In this document: piece by piece, positions 22,730 through 33,382 of the stretch
Layout: every line of letters begins with the position of its first letter
How positions within the stretch are numbered: position 1 is the stretch's first letter
NCBI RefSeq assembly: GCF_042100115.1
Contig: NC_091276.1
Location: 1,736,001-1,800,000 of the forward strand
Source: Alternaria dauci
Taxonomy: Eukaryota; Ascomycota; Dothideomycetes; Pleosporales; Pleosporaceae
Direction: 5' to 3'
Length of the DNA: 64,000 nt
Translations under genes and position numbers: made by a program
The notes under the pieces: generated by a model
Told to the model about the DNA's origin: nothing
What the model saw: the letters and a program-made list of their open reading frames with translations, nothing else
The model's database searches: none

Positions 22730-23647
22730 ATGGCGGCTCAAGAATACTATCTCGGGACGCAGGCTGCGCAAGAACTGCCAGGCAGTCACCCACCACACCT
22801 ATATCCGTCTCAGCCACAGAAGCCGCCACAGTATCAAACACCACCTGCGCAACATCACCCGCAACCAAACGTTCAAAATCCTGCGTACGCAAACACGCCT
22901 CCTCCCTCCTATTCGGCATACCCTCAGCAACCGCAGCAAAACAAACATGGTTACCCACCTCAACAACAGTACCAACCCTACCCTGAGAAGAAGAGCGCTC
23001 AAGCGATGACAGCGCCATACCCACAAACACCACCGGCAGGCTACTACTCTCATCAGCGGCCGATGCCACAACCACAGCAAGCACCGCCTCAAAACAACGG
23101 ATACCTAGGCGCTCCCCTCCAACACTACAGAAGCCACTCACAACCCGCACATGTGCGCTTCGCAGACCAAGACTCAGATCGCAGCACAAGTCTGGGCTCC
23201 ATGTCGGATTCCGACGAGTACTCTCCACCCCGCCACAGCAGTAGCAGACACCATGGTCGACACCGCAGCCACTCAACCCGCGATTACGATTCCGACCGCG
23301 ACCGCAGCGACCGCGACCGTGATCACGATCGCGACCACCGGAGACACAAACCTAAGAAATCTTACTCTTACGACAAAGCACACGAGGATAAACACAAGAC
23401 CAGAGATACCTTCCTCGGCGCAGGCGCAGGCACCATCATTGGGGATGCGATCTTCCCTGGGTTGGGCACTGCAGCGGGTCTGGTGCTAGGTGGATATGGG
23501 GGCAGGAAGTATGCTGACACGAGGAGTAAGAGCGACTATGACGGAAGAAGTAAGGAGCGGAGGAGCCATGGAGGTAGCAGGAGATCGGGGGACGATGGGT
23601 GGGATGAGAAGACTCGGACGTATCGCAAGGGTGCTGCAGTGCGATGA
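22730..23647 (+). CDS. Hypothetical protein with Pro/Gln-rich, RD-repeat and glycine-zipper regions
   Basis: A single exon of 305 residues. There are three regions: residues 1-130 rich in Pro, Gln and Tyr (PPQQQYQPYPEKK); residues 150-205 rich in Ser/Asp/Arg/His with RD dipeptides (DSDRDRSDRDRDHDRDHR); and a glycine-zipper-like hydrophobic segment (FLGAGAGTIIGDAIFPGLGT, then AAGLVLGGYGGRKYA) around residues 226-260. Glycine zippers pack membrane helices or oligomers. This architecture is common in filamentous ascomycetes and mostly uncharacterised. The C-terminus is again charged and disordered. The function is unknown; the stop codon is followed by a strong hairpin. Confidence 0.85.
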   Translation: MAAQEYYLGTQAAQELPGSHPPHLYPSQPQKPPQYQTPPAQHHPQPNVQNPAYANTPPPSYSAYPQQPQQNKHGYPPQQQYQPYPEKKSAQAMTAPYPQTPPAGYYSHQRPMPQPQQAPPQNNGYLGAPLQHYRSHSQPAHVRFADQDSDRSTSLGSMSDSDEYSPPRHSSSRHHGRHRSHSTRDYDSDRDRSDRDRDHDRDHRRHKPKKSYSYDKAHEDKHKTRDTFLGAGAGTIIGDAIFPGLGTAAGLVLGGYGGRKYADTRSKSDYDGRSKERRSHGGSRRSGDDGWDEKTRTYRKGAAVR

Positions 23648-23650
23648 TGT

Positions 23651-23671
23651 TGATGATGGTCACCATCATCA
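23651..23671 (+). terminator. 3' hairpin just after stop codon
   Basis: TGATGATGG-TCA-CCATCATCA forms a perfect 9-bp stem with a 3-nt loop, starting four bases after the TGA of the glycine-zipper gene. A role in mRNA 3' processing or stability is only an inference; eukaryotic genes do not use intrinsic terminators. Confidence 0.4.
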
Positions 23672-23883
23672 TTCAACGTTTTTCGCTACAAGATTATGAT
23701 TTACCGTTTTTGTTCCTACGTTTTACGAACGATATGATTATGGTTGCTTAGAATGCCGTGTCTGATTTGTTGCTGCTGGTCAGCGTCATCTAGAGGATCA
23801 GTGTAGTAATTTTCAACTTCTCTTTACACTCATGAGTTTTCCTTGCGAGACGTATAATAAACATTATATAATTGGCATGTTCG

Positions 23884-24126
23884 TCTTCGATCGCTCAATG
23901 GCGATAGCGCTACATGCCCCTCTACGTATCCCCGATATTTTGGCGCACGTCTTCAATCGTCCTTGCGATAGCGTTGCAACCTTTTTTGTTCCGACCCTTG
24001 AGCCCATGTGGATGTATGTCTTCAACCGATCTCGCGGTAGCATTCCATCCCAAAATTTCCTAATACAAATACACAACAAAAATGTAACGGATGTACGTCT
24101 TCAACCGCAGCGTGCGGTAGCGTTAC
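23884..24126. repeat. Four dispersed copies of a covarying hairpin element
   Basis: Four copies of GTCTTC(A/G)-stem-loop-stem-AGC lie in the convergent spacer. The stems are ATCGC/GCGAT (23890-23905), ATCG/CGAT (23956-23969), ACCG/CGGT (24025-24038) and ACCGC/GCGGT (24104-24118), with 5-6 nt loops of unrelated sequence. Spacing is 66, 69 and 79 nt. Stem changes are compensatory. The last copy lies about 50 nt past the erg24 stop codon. Confidence 0.75.
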
Positions 24127-24168
24127 ACCCTACTCCTCCCATGTCCTTAAAAGTCCTAACAAGACTTT

Positions 24169-25764
24169 CTAGTAGATGCCGGGAACAATCCTCCATGGAA
24201 CAAGCTCGACATATCGGTCCCAGTCTTTTCCGTACTTTCTGCGGCACTTCTCCTCGTCGCGACGCTCGCGGTGAATGAGCAGAATGGCAAAGTACACCAT
24301 GAAGAAGTAGGTGAAGATCATACCCCAGCCCTTGGCCTCGCCAGGCACGACGTATTTGCCGTAGCTGCCCTTGAAGAAGTAGGCATCGGTTTGAGTGGCA
24401 GTGATGGGGGACTGTGCAGCGTTCTTGATGAGGTAGCCAGACATGGCGGTAGGAAGGACGTAGCTCCAGCTCATGAACCAATCGCCGAGATAGTTGATGT
24501 GACGCGCCATACCCCACCAGCCACTGACAAGAAGTCTGGAACCAGCAGCAGTCTCGATGTACTTGAGATGCTTAACACGTGGGTCCTCGGGGTTGGTCCT
24601 GAAACGGTTCTTCTCGTTGTTTACGGAGCGGAAAATGTAGTAGCCAATGCCCTGAACGGCCAGCACACCAACAACTCCCATGGGACCGAGATCAACCGGG
24701 TAGATGGACAGGTAGCGGGTCTGGATGGAATAGGTGAATGGGACCCAGACAAGATCGCCAAAGGAAAGCATCATACCGAAGCCATCAGCGATCAGGTCGA
24801 TGGTGGTAAGGATGGCGGGTTCCATGTACAGCGCATCGAAAGTGTAAACTGTGTGGGCGACGGTGACGATGATGATGCTGTCAGTGACGCGACCAAAGTT
24901 GCGGTACTGCTGCATGATGAAAGCGAGGTCCAGAATGATCCATCCAAGCATGCCCGGGCGAAGTTCGCACCAAGCCTTGATGTCTACCTCACCAAAAATG
25001 GGCAGATTGACACGGGGGTTCAGCTCACGTCCAATGAACCAGTCGTAAAGCATGTTGCCGGTACGGCCACCAGCAGCAAGTTCGCGCATGTTAGGATCCT
25101 TGGGATGCTTGACGCTGAAAGAAGCGACGTAGCAGTAAGTGGCCAAAAAGTAGGAGATGAGGATGTTGCTCGTTAGGATGCCGACGTAGTTGTCAGTGAT
25201 GAAGGTCCAGACGGGGAACTCGGCACCGTGAGAGATGGTGCCAGCGGCAAGAAGAGTCATGATGAAAATAGCAGAGTTCCAGGCTGTATCCTATTAGCTT
25301 GGGAGAAAAAAGATGGCGGTGAGCAGAGCATACCGTTGAACCTGTACATGAGCCTCCCACCGCTCCTAAGCTCTGTTCCTTCGACTTCCTGGCCCGGGAG
25401 GAATCGATAAAGAGCCAGACTCAGGAAGTAGTAACCCAGGGTACCAAGAAAAGCTTGGGTGTTGAGCAGACCAGCGAAGCCGGGCCATCCCACCTCCTTC
25501 TTCAGCTGTTCAAGGCTGAAGCTGTGCGGGTGGAGGAGAACAGGGGCGGGGCATCCAGAGATGTCATTGCACAGGAATGTGAAGACATAGACCAACAATG
25601 GAAGGCCGAAGGAGATGATGAAAGCTCCCGGGCTGAAGTGTGGTTAGCAGCGTGGTCGTCAATGCGCGCAGCATGTGTAGATGAACTCACGGTCCTAGAA
25701 ATTCATAACCATGAGGTTCCTCGGCGATGGACTTGGTCGCCTTGTCAGTCTTTGTTTTGGCCAT
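24169..25764 (-). CDS. erg24: Delta(14)-sterol reductase Erg24 (three exons)
   Basis: Model: exon 1 25764-25691, intron 25690-25633 (58 nt), exon 2 25632-25334, intron 25333-25284 (50 nt), exon 3 25283-24169; 495 residues. It reduces the C14-C15 double bond formed after Erg11 demethylation in ergosterol synthesis, in the ER membrane, using NADPH. Both sterol-reductase signatures are present: GNMLYDWFIGRELNPR (about residue 200) and LLVSGWWGMARHINYLGD (about 375-392). The family C-terminus (KCRRKYGKDWDRYVELVPW, ending RIVPGIY) is intact. About eight membrane segments are visible. Strong C-ending codon bias leaves a long antisense open frame, as expected for a highly expressed gene. It is divergent from atg27. 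Confidence 0.95.
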
Positions 25765-26214
25765 GTTTTCGATTATGCCCTGTCGCGTTCTCTACGCGGC
25801 TAAAGTCGCAAAGTGAGCGAGTTCGACGAATAGGGGTCCGGTCGCGTCTTGACAACAAGGGTTCCGTCTCTCAATTCGTGTCTCCACCGATAGTAATGGT
25901 CGCGCCGCCTGAACCAAAGACGACTACGGATGCAGTCTTATAGAGCAATGACTGAGGCTGAGCACATCAGACGATGGGGAGGACGTCGGAATCCATTGCA
26001 GCCGTAATGACGCGCACACGCTGTCTTGGCCGCCCTAACCACATTTGGCCTTACCGCCCAGGGTTCCTGCCGCTGCAAGGCACCTCAGACATGGATGGAG
26101 GCGCGGCGCCGGAAGCCTACGTGTTGCGAACATGAACAATCGTATCATCTCCACCTTCACCGTCACCACGCCTCGACCCTCGCATTGCGTAGTACGCCAA
26201 TCATCAACTACGCG
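25765..26214. promoter_or_regulatory. Shared upstream region of erg24 and atg27
   Basis: 450 bp between divergent starts. No element stands out with certainty; the promoter role is inferred from position. Confidence 0.4.
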
Positions 26215-27426
26215 ATGATATCTCTAATCTACTCGCTCCTGCTTCTGGCAGCATCGGGCCCATTTGCAGCGGCCGCCTCGGACAAACAGCTCAAGCCATG
26301 TACCGTCATCTCGCCCACATCCGAGCGCTTCTTCGACCTAAACCCCATGCGGCGCCTGCCACCATCGGAAGCAGATGGCAAGAAGAGTAGCAAGAAGGAG
26401 GGCGACGAGGGCAGCTGGCATGCCAAGGGCTACGACTACAATGCCAACTTCACAATCAACTTCTGCGGACCGGTAGTCGAGGAGTTGGACAAGGTGGAGG
26501 ATCTGGACAAGGGACTGTGGAAGAACGTCAGTGCATTCTACGAAAGAGGCGACAAGCAATGGGCGATAGGGTGAGTCGGCAATCTACACAGTGGGGAAAG
26601 ATGGGGACAAGGATTTACAGAGGCGCAATGCTAACAGCCTACGATTTCCAGTCTCGAGAACTCGGAGCCCATCTTTCGCGGTCGCAAACTCATTCTAAAC
26701 TACACCGGCGGTTCGCTCTGCCCCTCGCTGTCGTCCAAGTCTAAGCGCACGCTCGAGCCCACCTCTCTAGATAGCCGCGAGATCATCGAAGGCGACGATG
26801 ACGATGACGACAAGGATGGCGGCGACAAGAAGAAACCCAAGAAGGAGGCCGAGCGTCGCAAGACTACCATCATCTCTCTGCTCTGTGACAACGACCCGCT
26901 GGCGAAAACCAGTGTATCCTTTGTCGCTGCAGTGGACGACTGCTCATACTTCTTCGAGGGCCGCTCACCTTTCGCATGTGGTGGCGTACATCAGGACACC
27001 CAAGCTCTAGGCCCCGGTGGTGTCTTTGGAGTCATTGTAATGATCGCCGTGCTCGTATACTTTGCTGGTGGTTGCGTCTACCAGCGCACAGTCATGCACC
27101 AGCGCGGATGGCGACAGCTGCCCAACTACGCCATGTGGGCGGGCATCTGGCGCTTCTTCTCTGTAAGTCTACTCCGGTGTTTTTGCAGGAGGAGCAGTAG
27201 TCGTGGTAGCGCCCGGTGGTGATGACACGTGTACAAATGTCTTGTTGGTGTTGCTGACATCGTGAAGGACATGTTCATCATCCTTACCTCCTCGTGTGCG
27301 CGTTTTATGCCTTCCCGCAGGGGCTACAGTCGCGTCTCGCTCGGCCAGGACAGCGGGCGGAGGGGACGCAGGAATGAAGATGAAGATAGGCTGATAGACA
27401 ATCTGGACGAGGAGTGGGATGATTAG
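26215..27426 (+). CDS. atg27: Autophagy protein Atg27 (three exons)
   Basis: Model: exon 1 26215-26570, intron 26571-26651 (81 nt, branch CTAAC), exon 2 26652-27162, intron 27163-27267 (105 nt, branch CTGAC), exon 3 27268-27426; 341 residues. Atg27 is a type I membrane protein of the Golgi/endosome/vacuole system that helps traffic Atg9 for autophagosome formation. Visible: signal peptide (MISLIYSLLLLAASGPFAAA), a lumenal mannose-6-phosphate-receptor-like domain with cysteines (NFTINFCGPV, LCDNDP, DDCSYFFEGRSPFACG), an acidic low-complexity insert (EGDDDDDDKDGG), one transmembrane segment (GVFGVIVMIAVLVYFAGG), and a cytosolic tail ending DRLIDNLDEEWDD. The tail's RRGYSRVS could act as a tyrosine sorting motif. 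Confidence 0.92.
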
Positions 27427-27972
27427 ATGGGGCAGTATGTTGGTATTCATAAAGGCATAACGACGCGGCGTTTTCGGGTTTTGGTAAACGACAGTCAGTC
27501 GCTCAGGAGCGCACAGACAATAGACTGGTAGCATACTCTGGTCTTAAAGTACAGTATATCGCATGCACTGTTGGGATCACATTCACGAGTGCACAAGCCT
27601 TCAGAACGACTAGTGAAGAAGTGCATTGGTATCATACTACTACAGATATCCATGCTTCCGAACGGCCCACGAATGGGGGTAGCTGAAGGTGCCGGAGAAG
27701 CACCGATCGAAATGGCAAAGAAGATTCCTCGTCTGCTCCTCGAACGCTTGTCCGGGGAGCAGACTTCCCAGACCTCCCAGACCTCCCTACGTGTGGCCGC
27801 AAGTTGTAAATGCGAAGCCCATCAGATCAACTCGTCAAAAGGTGAATTAGAATCCATTTTGAACACCCGCTCAAGAAATCAACATACGCCAGGGGTATAA
27901 TGGAGCGCCTCATAAAGCAGTACGGTCACCAATAGCTAACATGTCGCCATGTTGCCAAGGCTGCGAGAAGAC
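27427..27972. other. Convergent intergenic region
   Basis: 3' flanks of atg27 and the GTPase gene. A short tandem CCCAGACCT-type duplication lies near 27763-27786. No gene seen. Confidence 0.4.
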
Positions 27973-30900
27973 CTACATCTCCTCATCTACGTCGTCCTCA
28001 ACTGTAGCACGCAACTCAGCATGCTTCTTGCCCGTGTCGTCCTCCTCTCTCCCATCAGGTGGCTGCGTATGCGTCGAATCAGCTCCATCGACGGCATCCT
28101 CAATGGATTCGTAAACGAAGTCGAAGATACTGCGGTCATCCTCCATGTCGACGTCGATGCGCTCTTCTCCTTCACTGCCCGTACCGTTCGTCTTGGGAGC
28201 CTCCTCTGATGCAATGTCTCCATTGGCGATCGGCTCGAACTGCGCAGCAACGCCCTCCAAGATTTCTCTGATCTCTGATCTGAGTTGACACTCTTCCTTC
28301 GACTGCAAACAAAGAGGCTGGCTCCCAGTCACACCACCAAGCACCCGATTGTAGTCCCTGCTGATAAGAATAAAGATCTCGTCGGCTTTAGCCACCATCG
28401 ACTTTTGCAGTGCTTGGCATAAGCCGTCGTTAAGATGCTTAAAGACAGTGTCGATTGCGTCATCAAACATGCTGTGTCGCACCCGATCAACGTGATTTGC
28501 CATATGCTCTTTCATACGCTTGTACGATCCTTTGCCATACTCCTCGGTGCACGCGTCGTAGGCGGTAAGCATGTTGCTTGCAATACAGGGTGTGAAATCG
28601 CGGTTTGCTTCACGCTGAAGCTCCGTCATTTGGGTAAGGAGGGTACCTCCAAGATCTTTGAAGAGCTGTTCGAAGTTGTCGATCTGTGTCTTTAAGACTG
28701 AGAGGTTGGCCAAACTGACACCGTTGTTCTTCGTGCGCTCTTCGATGACCTCGTGGAACCCACGTAGAAGTGTGCTTGAGTTTCCGATGTACCTGTCAAC
28801 GGCCTTTGGGAGCAGCACCTGGAAGGCTCGCTCCCAGCCTGCTGCCAGTTTTATCATGATAGGATTGACAAGATCGGCATTGAAGTCACGGTGACCAGCG
28901 GCTGCGGAGTGGTAGACACCGTTACGTCGAACAACAGCCTTGTATGATGCCCACATGAGACCGCCTTGATCCTTGTGACCCCAAGCAGATGCTGTCGTTG
29001 GCGCAATGTTTTTAGCCTCCTCCACGAGGTCTCGACACTTATCAAAGATCTGAGACTGCAACTCTGATTGCATCTCTTTGATGCAAGCAGAAATTGCTCT
29101 CTCCAACCCGTCTGTCAACGCGTTTAACTGCTGCTGTAAGTAGATGACTTGCTTTTGCTTCTCCTTGCTTGTCATCTTCAAACCAGTCCCGTCATCCGAC
29201 GTCCAGATACTGAAGGTGTTCAACATACGGCATACACTCGTCAAGAATGCCCGACTGGTCTGAATGCGCCCGGCCTCAGTAAGCTTCCTACAATGAGCTT
29301 GGAGCTGCGGGACTTCCGTCTCCTCCCGAGTGACGAACCCTGGTACCGCGTCATCTTTCTGTAAGCGACCGCACATCTTCTGGTACGCTCGGCTACTGAC
29401 ACAGAAGACTGGAAGCGACCTAGCTACCTGGTCATAATCACGCATCTCTTCGTCGGGGTTGAAGTTATCCTCGTCTTCCTCGGCTGCATTCTCTTGGTCG
29501 ATTTCCTTGACACCTGTAGCGAAGTCTTGCTGGATAGCGGACTTGGAGTAGTGGTTTCTGCCCGCAATACAGACACGGCGGATGCTTGCATCGATCTCGT
29601 CTTTTTTTGCTTTCAGCCCACGAATTTGGGTCTTCAACTCATTGACAGAGTGGTTGATCTTTGTCAATTCACGTCCAATGTTCTTCTTCATTTCCCTCAG
29701 CTCCTTGAGCTTTTCCTTGATATCAGCCTTGGATAAACGTGTTCTCTCGGCCTGGAACGTCACTTCATTATCACTCTCCGACTCATCGTCATTGGACTCC
29801 GGGAAATCGTTGTCCGTATCGTCATCAAAGACCTGTCTCTTCTTGTGTGGCTGCGTGCTTGAGCCAGCCTTCTTGCGTTTGTGGGTCTTTGGCAACGGTG
29901 CGAATACCGGGGTTCCCTCCTCCAGTTGCTCCTGTAATTCCACCCAGAGCTCAATGTCCTCGCCTGCGCTTGACATTGCAATGTTGTAGATCTTTTGCGA
30001 TTCGGTCAAGTCTTTAACCTTGCTCTGAAACTGCTCGATCTGCTCATTGCAATGGTTTCTTTGTTTTTCAAACTCCGCAACCTTCTCTTCAAGTTCAAGA
30101 CTTTCAGTCGCCTCCATAATTGAAATGTCGTCAGTTTTCGAGCAGATAAATGTGACGCCAGAGAAGCCGCCGTCGTACTTGAGCTGCCGTTTGAAAGAGT
30201 CCCCAAGGAGGGTCTTGGCAGCCCTGTCGTCGACAGCCCGGTTGATTGGGGCAACGATCCACAGGCCAGTACACTGCTTCATATATCCCTGAGCAACAGC
30301 AGCTCTCGCAGCGTTGCTGTCGTGGATACCTGGTAAATCCACAACCACGGCGCCTGTTGATAGGGCATCGCTCTTCGTATAGATCTTCACGACCTTGATC
30401 AACGGCCAATACTCCATCTGGACAGCTGACTTGCATGCCTTTTCCTTGCTCTTATCTTTCTTGGAGATCTTCTCTTTGCTATCAACATAACGCTGGAGTT
30501 GTTGGTAGAAGTTTTGCGGTCGAGCTGCCTGAATACTCTTCGTCGTCCCGAGCACGTCGACAACAGATTGTCTGGACATGAGCGAAGGGACATCACACTC
30601 GCTCAAAGCGTCCTTGGGGATCGAAGGGTAGACGGAATGAAACTTCGCCCATGCCTGAAAGGTACGTATACGAAGTCAGTGTATGTCTCACATGCAGTCC
30701 GTACAATGATATCACTTACTATGCCAGCATCGGAATTGGGATCCTGCGCCTCACGCGAAAGTGTACCATTCTCGGAAAGAAACTCTCGCAAGAGAACCGT
30801 AACTTCATTCTCCCAGTCCGCTTGGCTGATAAACTCGATCTCGGCGCGATATTTGGACGACGAGTCGATGCTGCTGTTCCACGAAATCTCAGTCACCACT

Positions 30901-32287
30901 GCAGTGCAAGCGCGCATGCAGTTCGTCGGAACAAGACGCTCTTCGTCAAGTATAGCGTTGATAACACTGCTTTTCCCAGCTCCTGTGTTGCCCACCACAC
31001 CGACCACAGTGCGTGTTCGCTCCGATTGAGGAACCAGTTTGTTAACATCTTGTACCCACAATGCAGCTTCTGCGTTCGAGGTGGAATATTGAGAGAATGT
31101 CTCCCTCAAATGCCCCAGAATCTTGAGCGACGTGAAGACACCAGCCTCCAGAGCGTCAGGATCCTGTAACTCGATGACTGAGCGGATGGATCGGTCAATA
31201 GAACCTAGCTCTTCTATGATACTCACTTCTGGGCAAACGTCCCTTCTGAATATCTTGCTTGGGTCAAAGCTACTTTGCGGCTCACCATCACCAGTTTGAG
31301 AAGTTGATGTATTCCGCAAAGGCACAGAAGACTGCTCGTCTTCTCTGGTATCAGAATATTCTGAGGCTCCTTGATTGTTGTTGTTCATTGCCATTGGATG
31401 CTCCTCTGAACGCTCTGTTATGGTAGTGTGTGTTCCGCTATCCACGTCTGCAGCAGTAGTTTCCAGGGAGTTCGTCGCGCGCAACGCGTTCGCTGAAAGG
31501 TGTGGTGTGTTTAGTACACTGTCAGATTGACATGGTGGCTCAGACAGCTCGTCCGCAACAGGTTGTAGAGCAGGATATGGTGGTTGGTACCATGACGGGT
31601 GCCTGGTTGGCTCCTTCACAGGCGAGACGCTACTCAATGTACTGACATATCTTGGCGTCAACAATAGAGCAAGACTTGATCTGGAAGAGGATACCGAATG
31701 TCCCAATACACTTTGGGATGGGCTGAAGGAAACTACAGGAGTCTCAATTAGCAAGTCTCTTCCCATTGTTTCGGGACCGGCATGAGCGTTTGCTGTTTGC
31801 GTAACATGGCCACTAGCCGGAGTATCCTGCCTTGCGACACTGGCTCGAATTGGCTGTTGCTCGGATAACGGTGCTTCGCGCGTTTGATACATCGTTCTGT
31901 TTGACGGGTCTACAGCAATAAAGACTACCAGGTCTTCGCCCGGTAGCAAGAAAGATTGAACAAGGTCGCTTTCATTGACCACGCGACCTTTGAAGCCGAT
32001 GCGAATGCCTGCAAGTTTGTGTCGCTCTTCATATGTTTTCTGTATCTTTTGCATGGGGATTTTCTAAGATAGTGTCAGCGGATGCTGTCGATGCATCACT
32101 ACATATACCGTACGGGTCTGGAACTTACGCTGTGACCGATCATCCATACAAAATCAGTTTCCTCAAGGAAATCGTCGGCGGACTTGCGGTGATCGAGTAC
32201 ACCGATCCAGCACCTACGCGCTTTGAGCTCCTGGTTCGGACGCACGTCCCTGACCCGTCGCTGGAAATCGTCCCAATCCATGTCCAA
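27973..32287 (-). CDS. SLIP-GC/dynamin-like large GTPase with ubiquitin-like N-terminus (three exons)
   Basis: Model: exon 1 32287-32129, intron 32128-32064 (65 nt), exon 2 32063-30720, intron 30719-30655 (65 nt), exon 3 30654-27973; 1394 residues, all junctions phase 0. The GTPase motifs are G1 GNTGAGKSS (about 411-419), G3 DLPGIHDS (about 607) and G4-like SKTD (about 673), as in the nuclear GTPase SLIP-GC family. N-terminal residues about 26-104 (with FKGRVVNESDLVQSFLLPGE, then DLVVFI) resemble a ubiquitin-like fold. A basic/acidic hinge (KTHKRKKAGSS...DDDTDND) and coiled coils follow. The start is uncertain: an open frame extends a little upstream of this ATG. Function is unknown in fungi. 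Confidence 0.82.
30655..30719 (-). repeat. Introner-like intron, copy B (GTPase)
   Basis: A 65-nt intron, near-copy of the permease intron 7931-7991: same GTAAGTG start, same CTGCATGTGAGACATA core, same ACTGAC branch block and TCGTA downstream. Host genes are unrelated, so similarity must come from intron duplication or transfer rather than shared ancestry of the genes. Confidence 0.75.
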
Positions 32288-33382
32288 AAAGTAACCATAT
32301 GCGAAGCGCTGTGGGCATGTATTGACGTATGTTGGAAGCGAAGTTGACGCGTCAGGCAGTAGCTACCTGCAGGTATGTGCAGCTTGTAAAAAGCGTGACC
32401 ACAATGGAGGTACGGGCCAGCTCTCCGCCGTTAGCATGGATCATAGTGAGGGAGGGGAGATGCGATGTAAACAGCGAAAGGCGGCACTAGGCGGCAGCTT
32501 GTGAGACTAAAACAGTGGGGCAATCGCGTCAAGAACACGCTGGAACTAGTCACGTTAGCACGTGACGCCAAGCTTCAAGTTCCACGGCGCATCTGCTTGG
32601 CTCTGTCTGGCCTCTCACTTTCTCTATCATGCGACATCACAACGCTGATTGCTGCACGAAGCAGGCTCGCACTCGATTGATATAGTTCTTTCCGTATAAT
32701 CAGTGGTATCAGTTTCGGCACGATTTCGATGCGGTTTCTTCGTCGTCGTTACCCGTTGCTTATGGCAGGTGCGGTCCACCAACACGATCAGTTCGGCACA
32801 GAGTAGTTTGAAGCTATTCGCAGCACCATGGATACTCAACGTCACAAATTTATTGGTCGTCAAGGTATCGTTACCTGTCCTTTGGCTTTTTGAAATGGGG
32901 ATGAACAGGTCTACTAAGCGATTTACCAGCTACGTGGCACACTCTATCATTGTGTGGTAAACAATGTAGGGACTAGCTGGGCTGCTCACCTCTCATATTA
33001 CAGCCAGAACGGCTTTTGTCCATCTTCCGCCTTAGCCTCGCAATTATGCTACACTACGCTTCGGAATCTTCGATTAAAGAAGCGTTGATCAGTTGTGACT
33101 TTCCATGTCAATATCCACGGGCTTCACAGTGATCAGGCTCCTTTCACAATCTGCCACTGAAGCTCTCAACGTCTCTTCTCGAACCTCTTGGCACAATGTG
33201 CTGTTTCGGCATTGTTCTATTCTACACTTGCTTCGCTCATTACTCATGTCGCTTATCTGTTTCGTGGCTTTGTGTCATTGTGTTAGCGTTGACTGTCTCG
33301 CATAATTCTATCTCTGAGGCGTATACTTCGCTGGAATTCCCTGAATGTAGGTGTGCAAACACCAAACCCATATCCGCGAACC
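32288..33382. other. Intergenic 1.1 kb, nothing recognised
   Basis: Divergent upstream regions of the GTPase and HEXXH genes. A further 5' exon of the GTPase gene could lie just beyond 32287. No other gene seen. Confidence 0.4.

Noticed and set aside
24271..25176. 301-codon open frame on the plus strand across erg24
   Set aside because: It is fully antisense to the conserved Erg24 exon 3 and explained by that gene's codon bias. It has no recognisable domain.
32064..32128. GTPase first intron as a further introner copy
   Set aside because: It has the same 65-nt length and GTACGG at the same offset as copy B, but the long core is absent, so similarity is not convincing.
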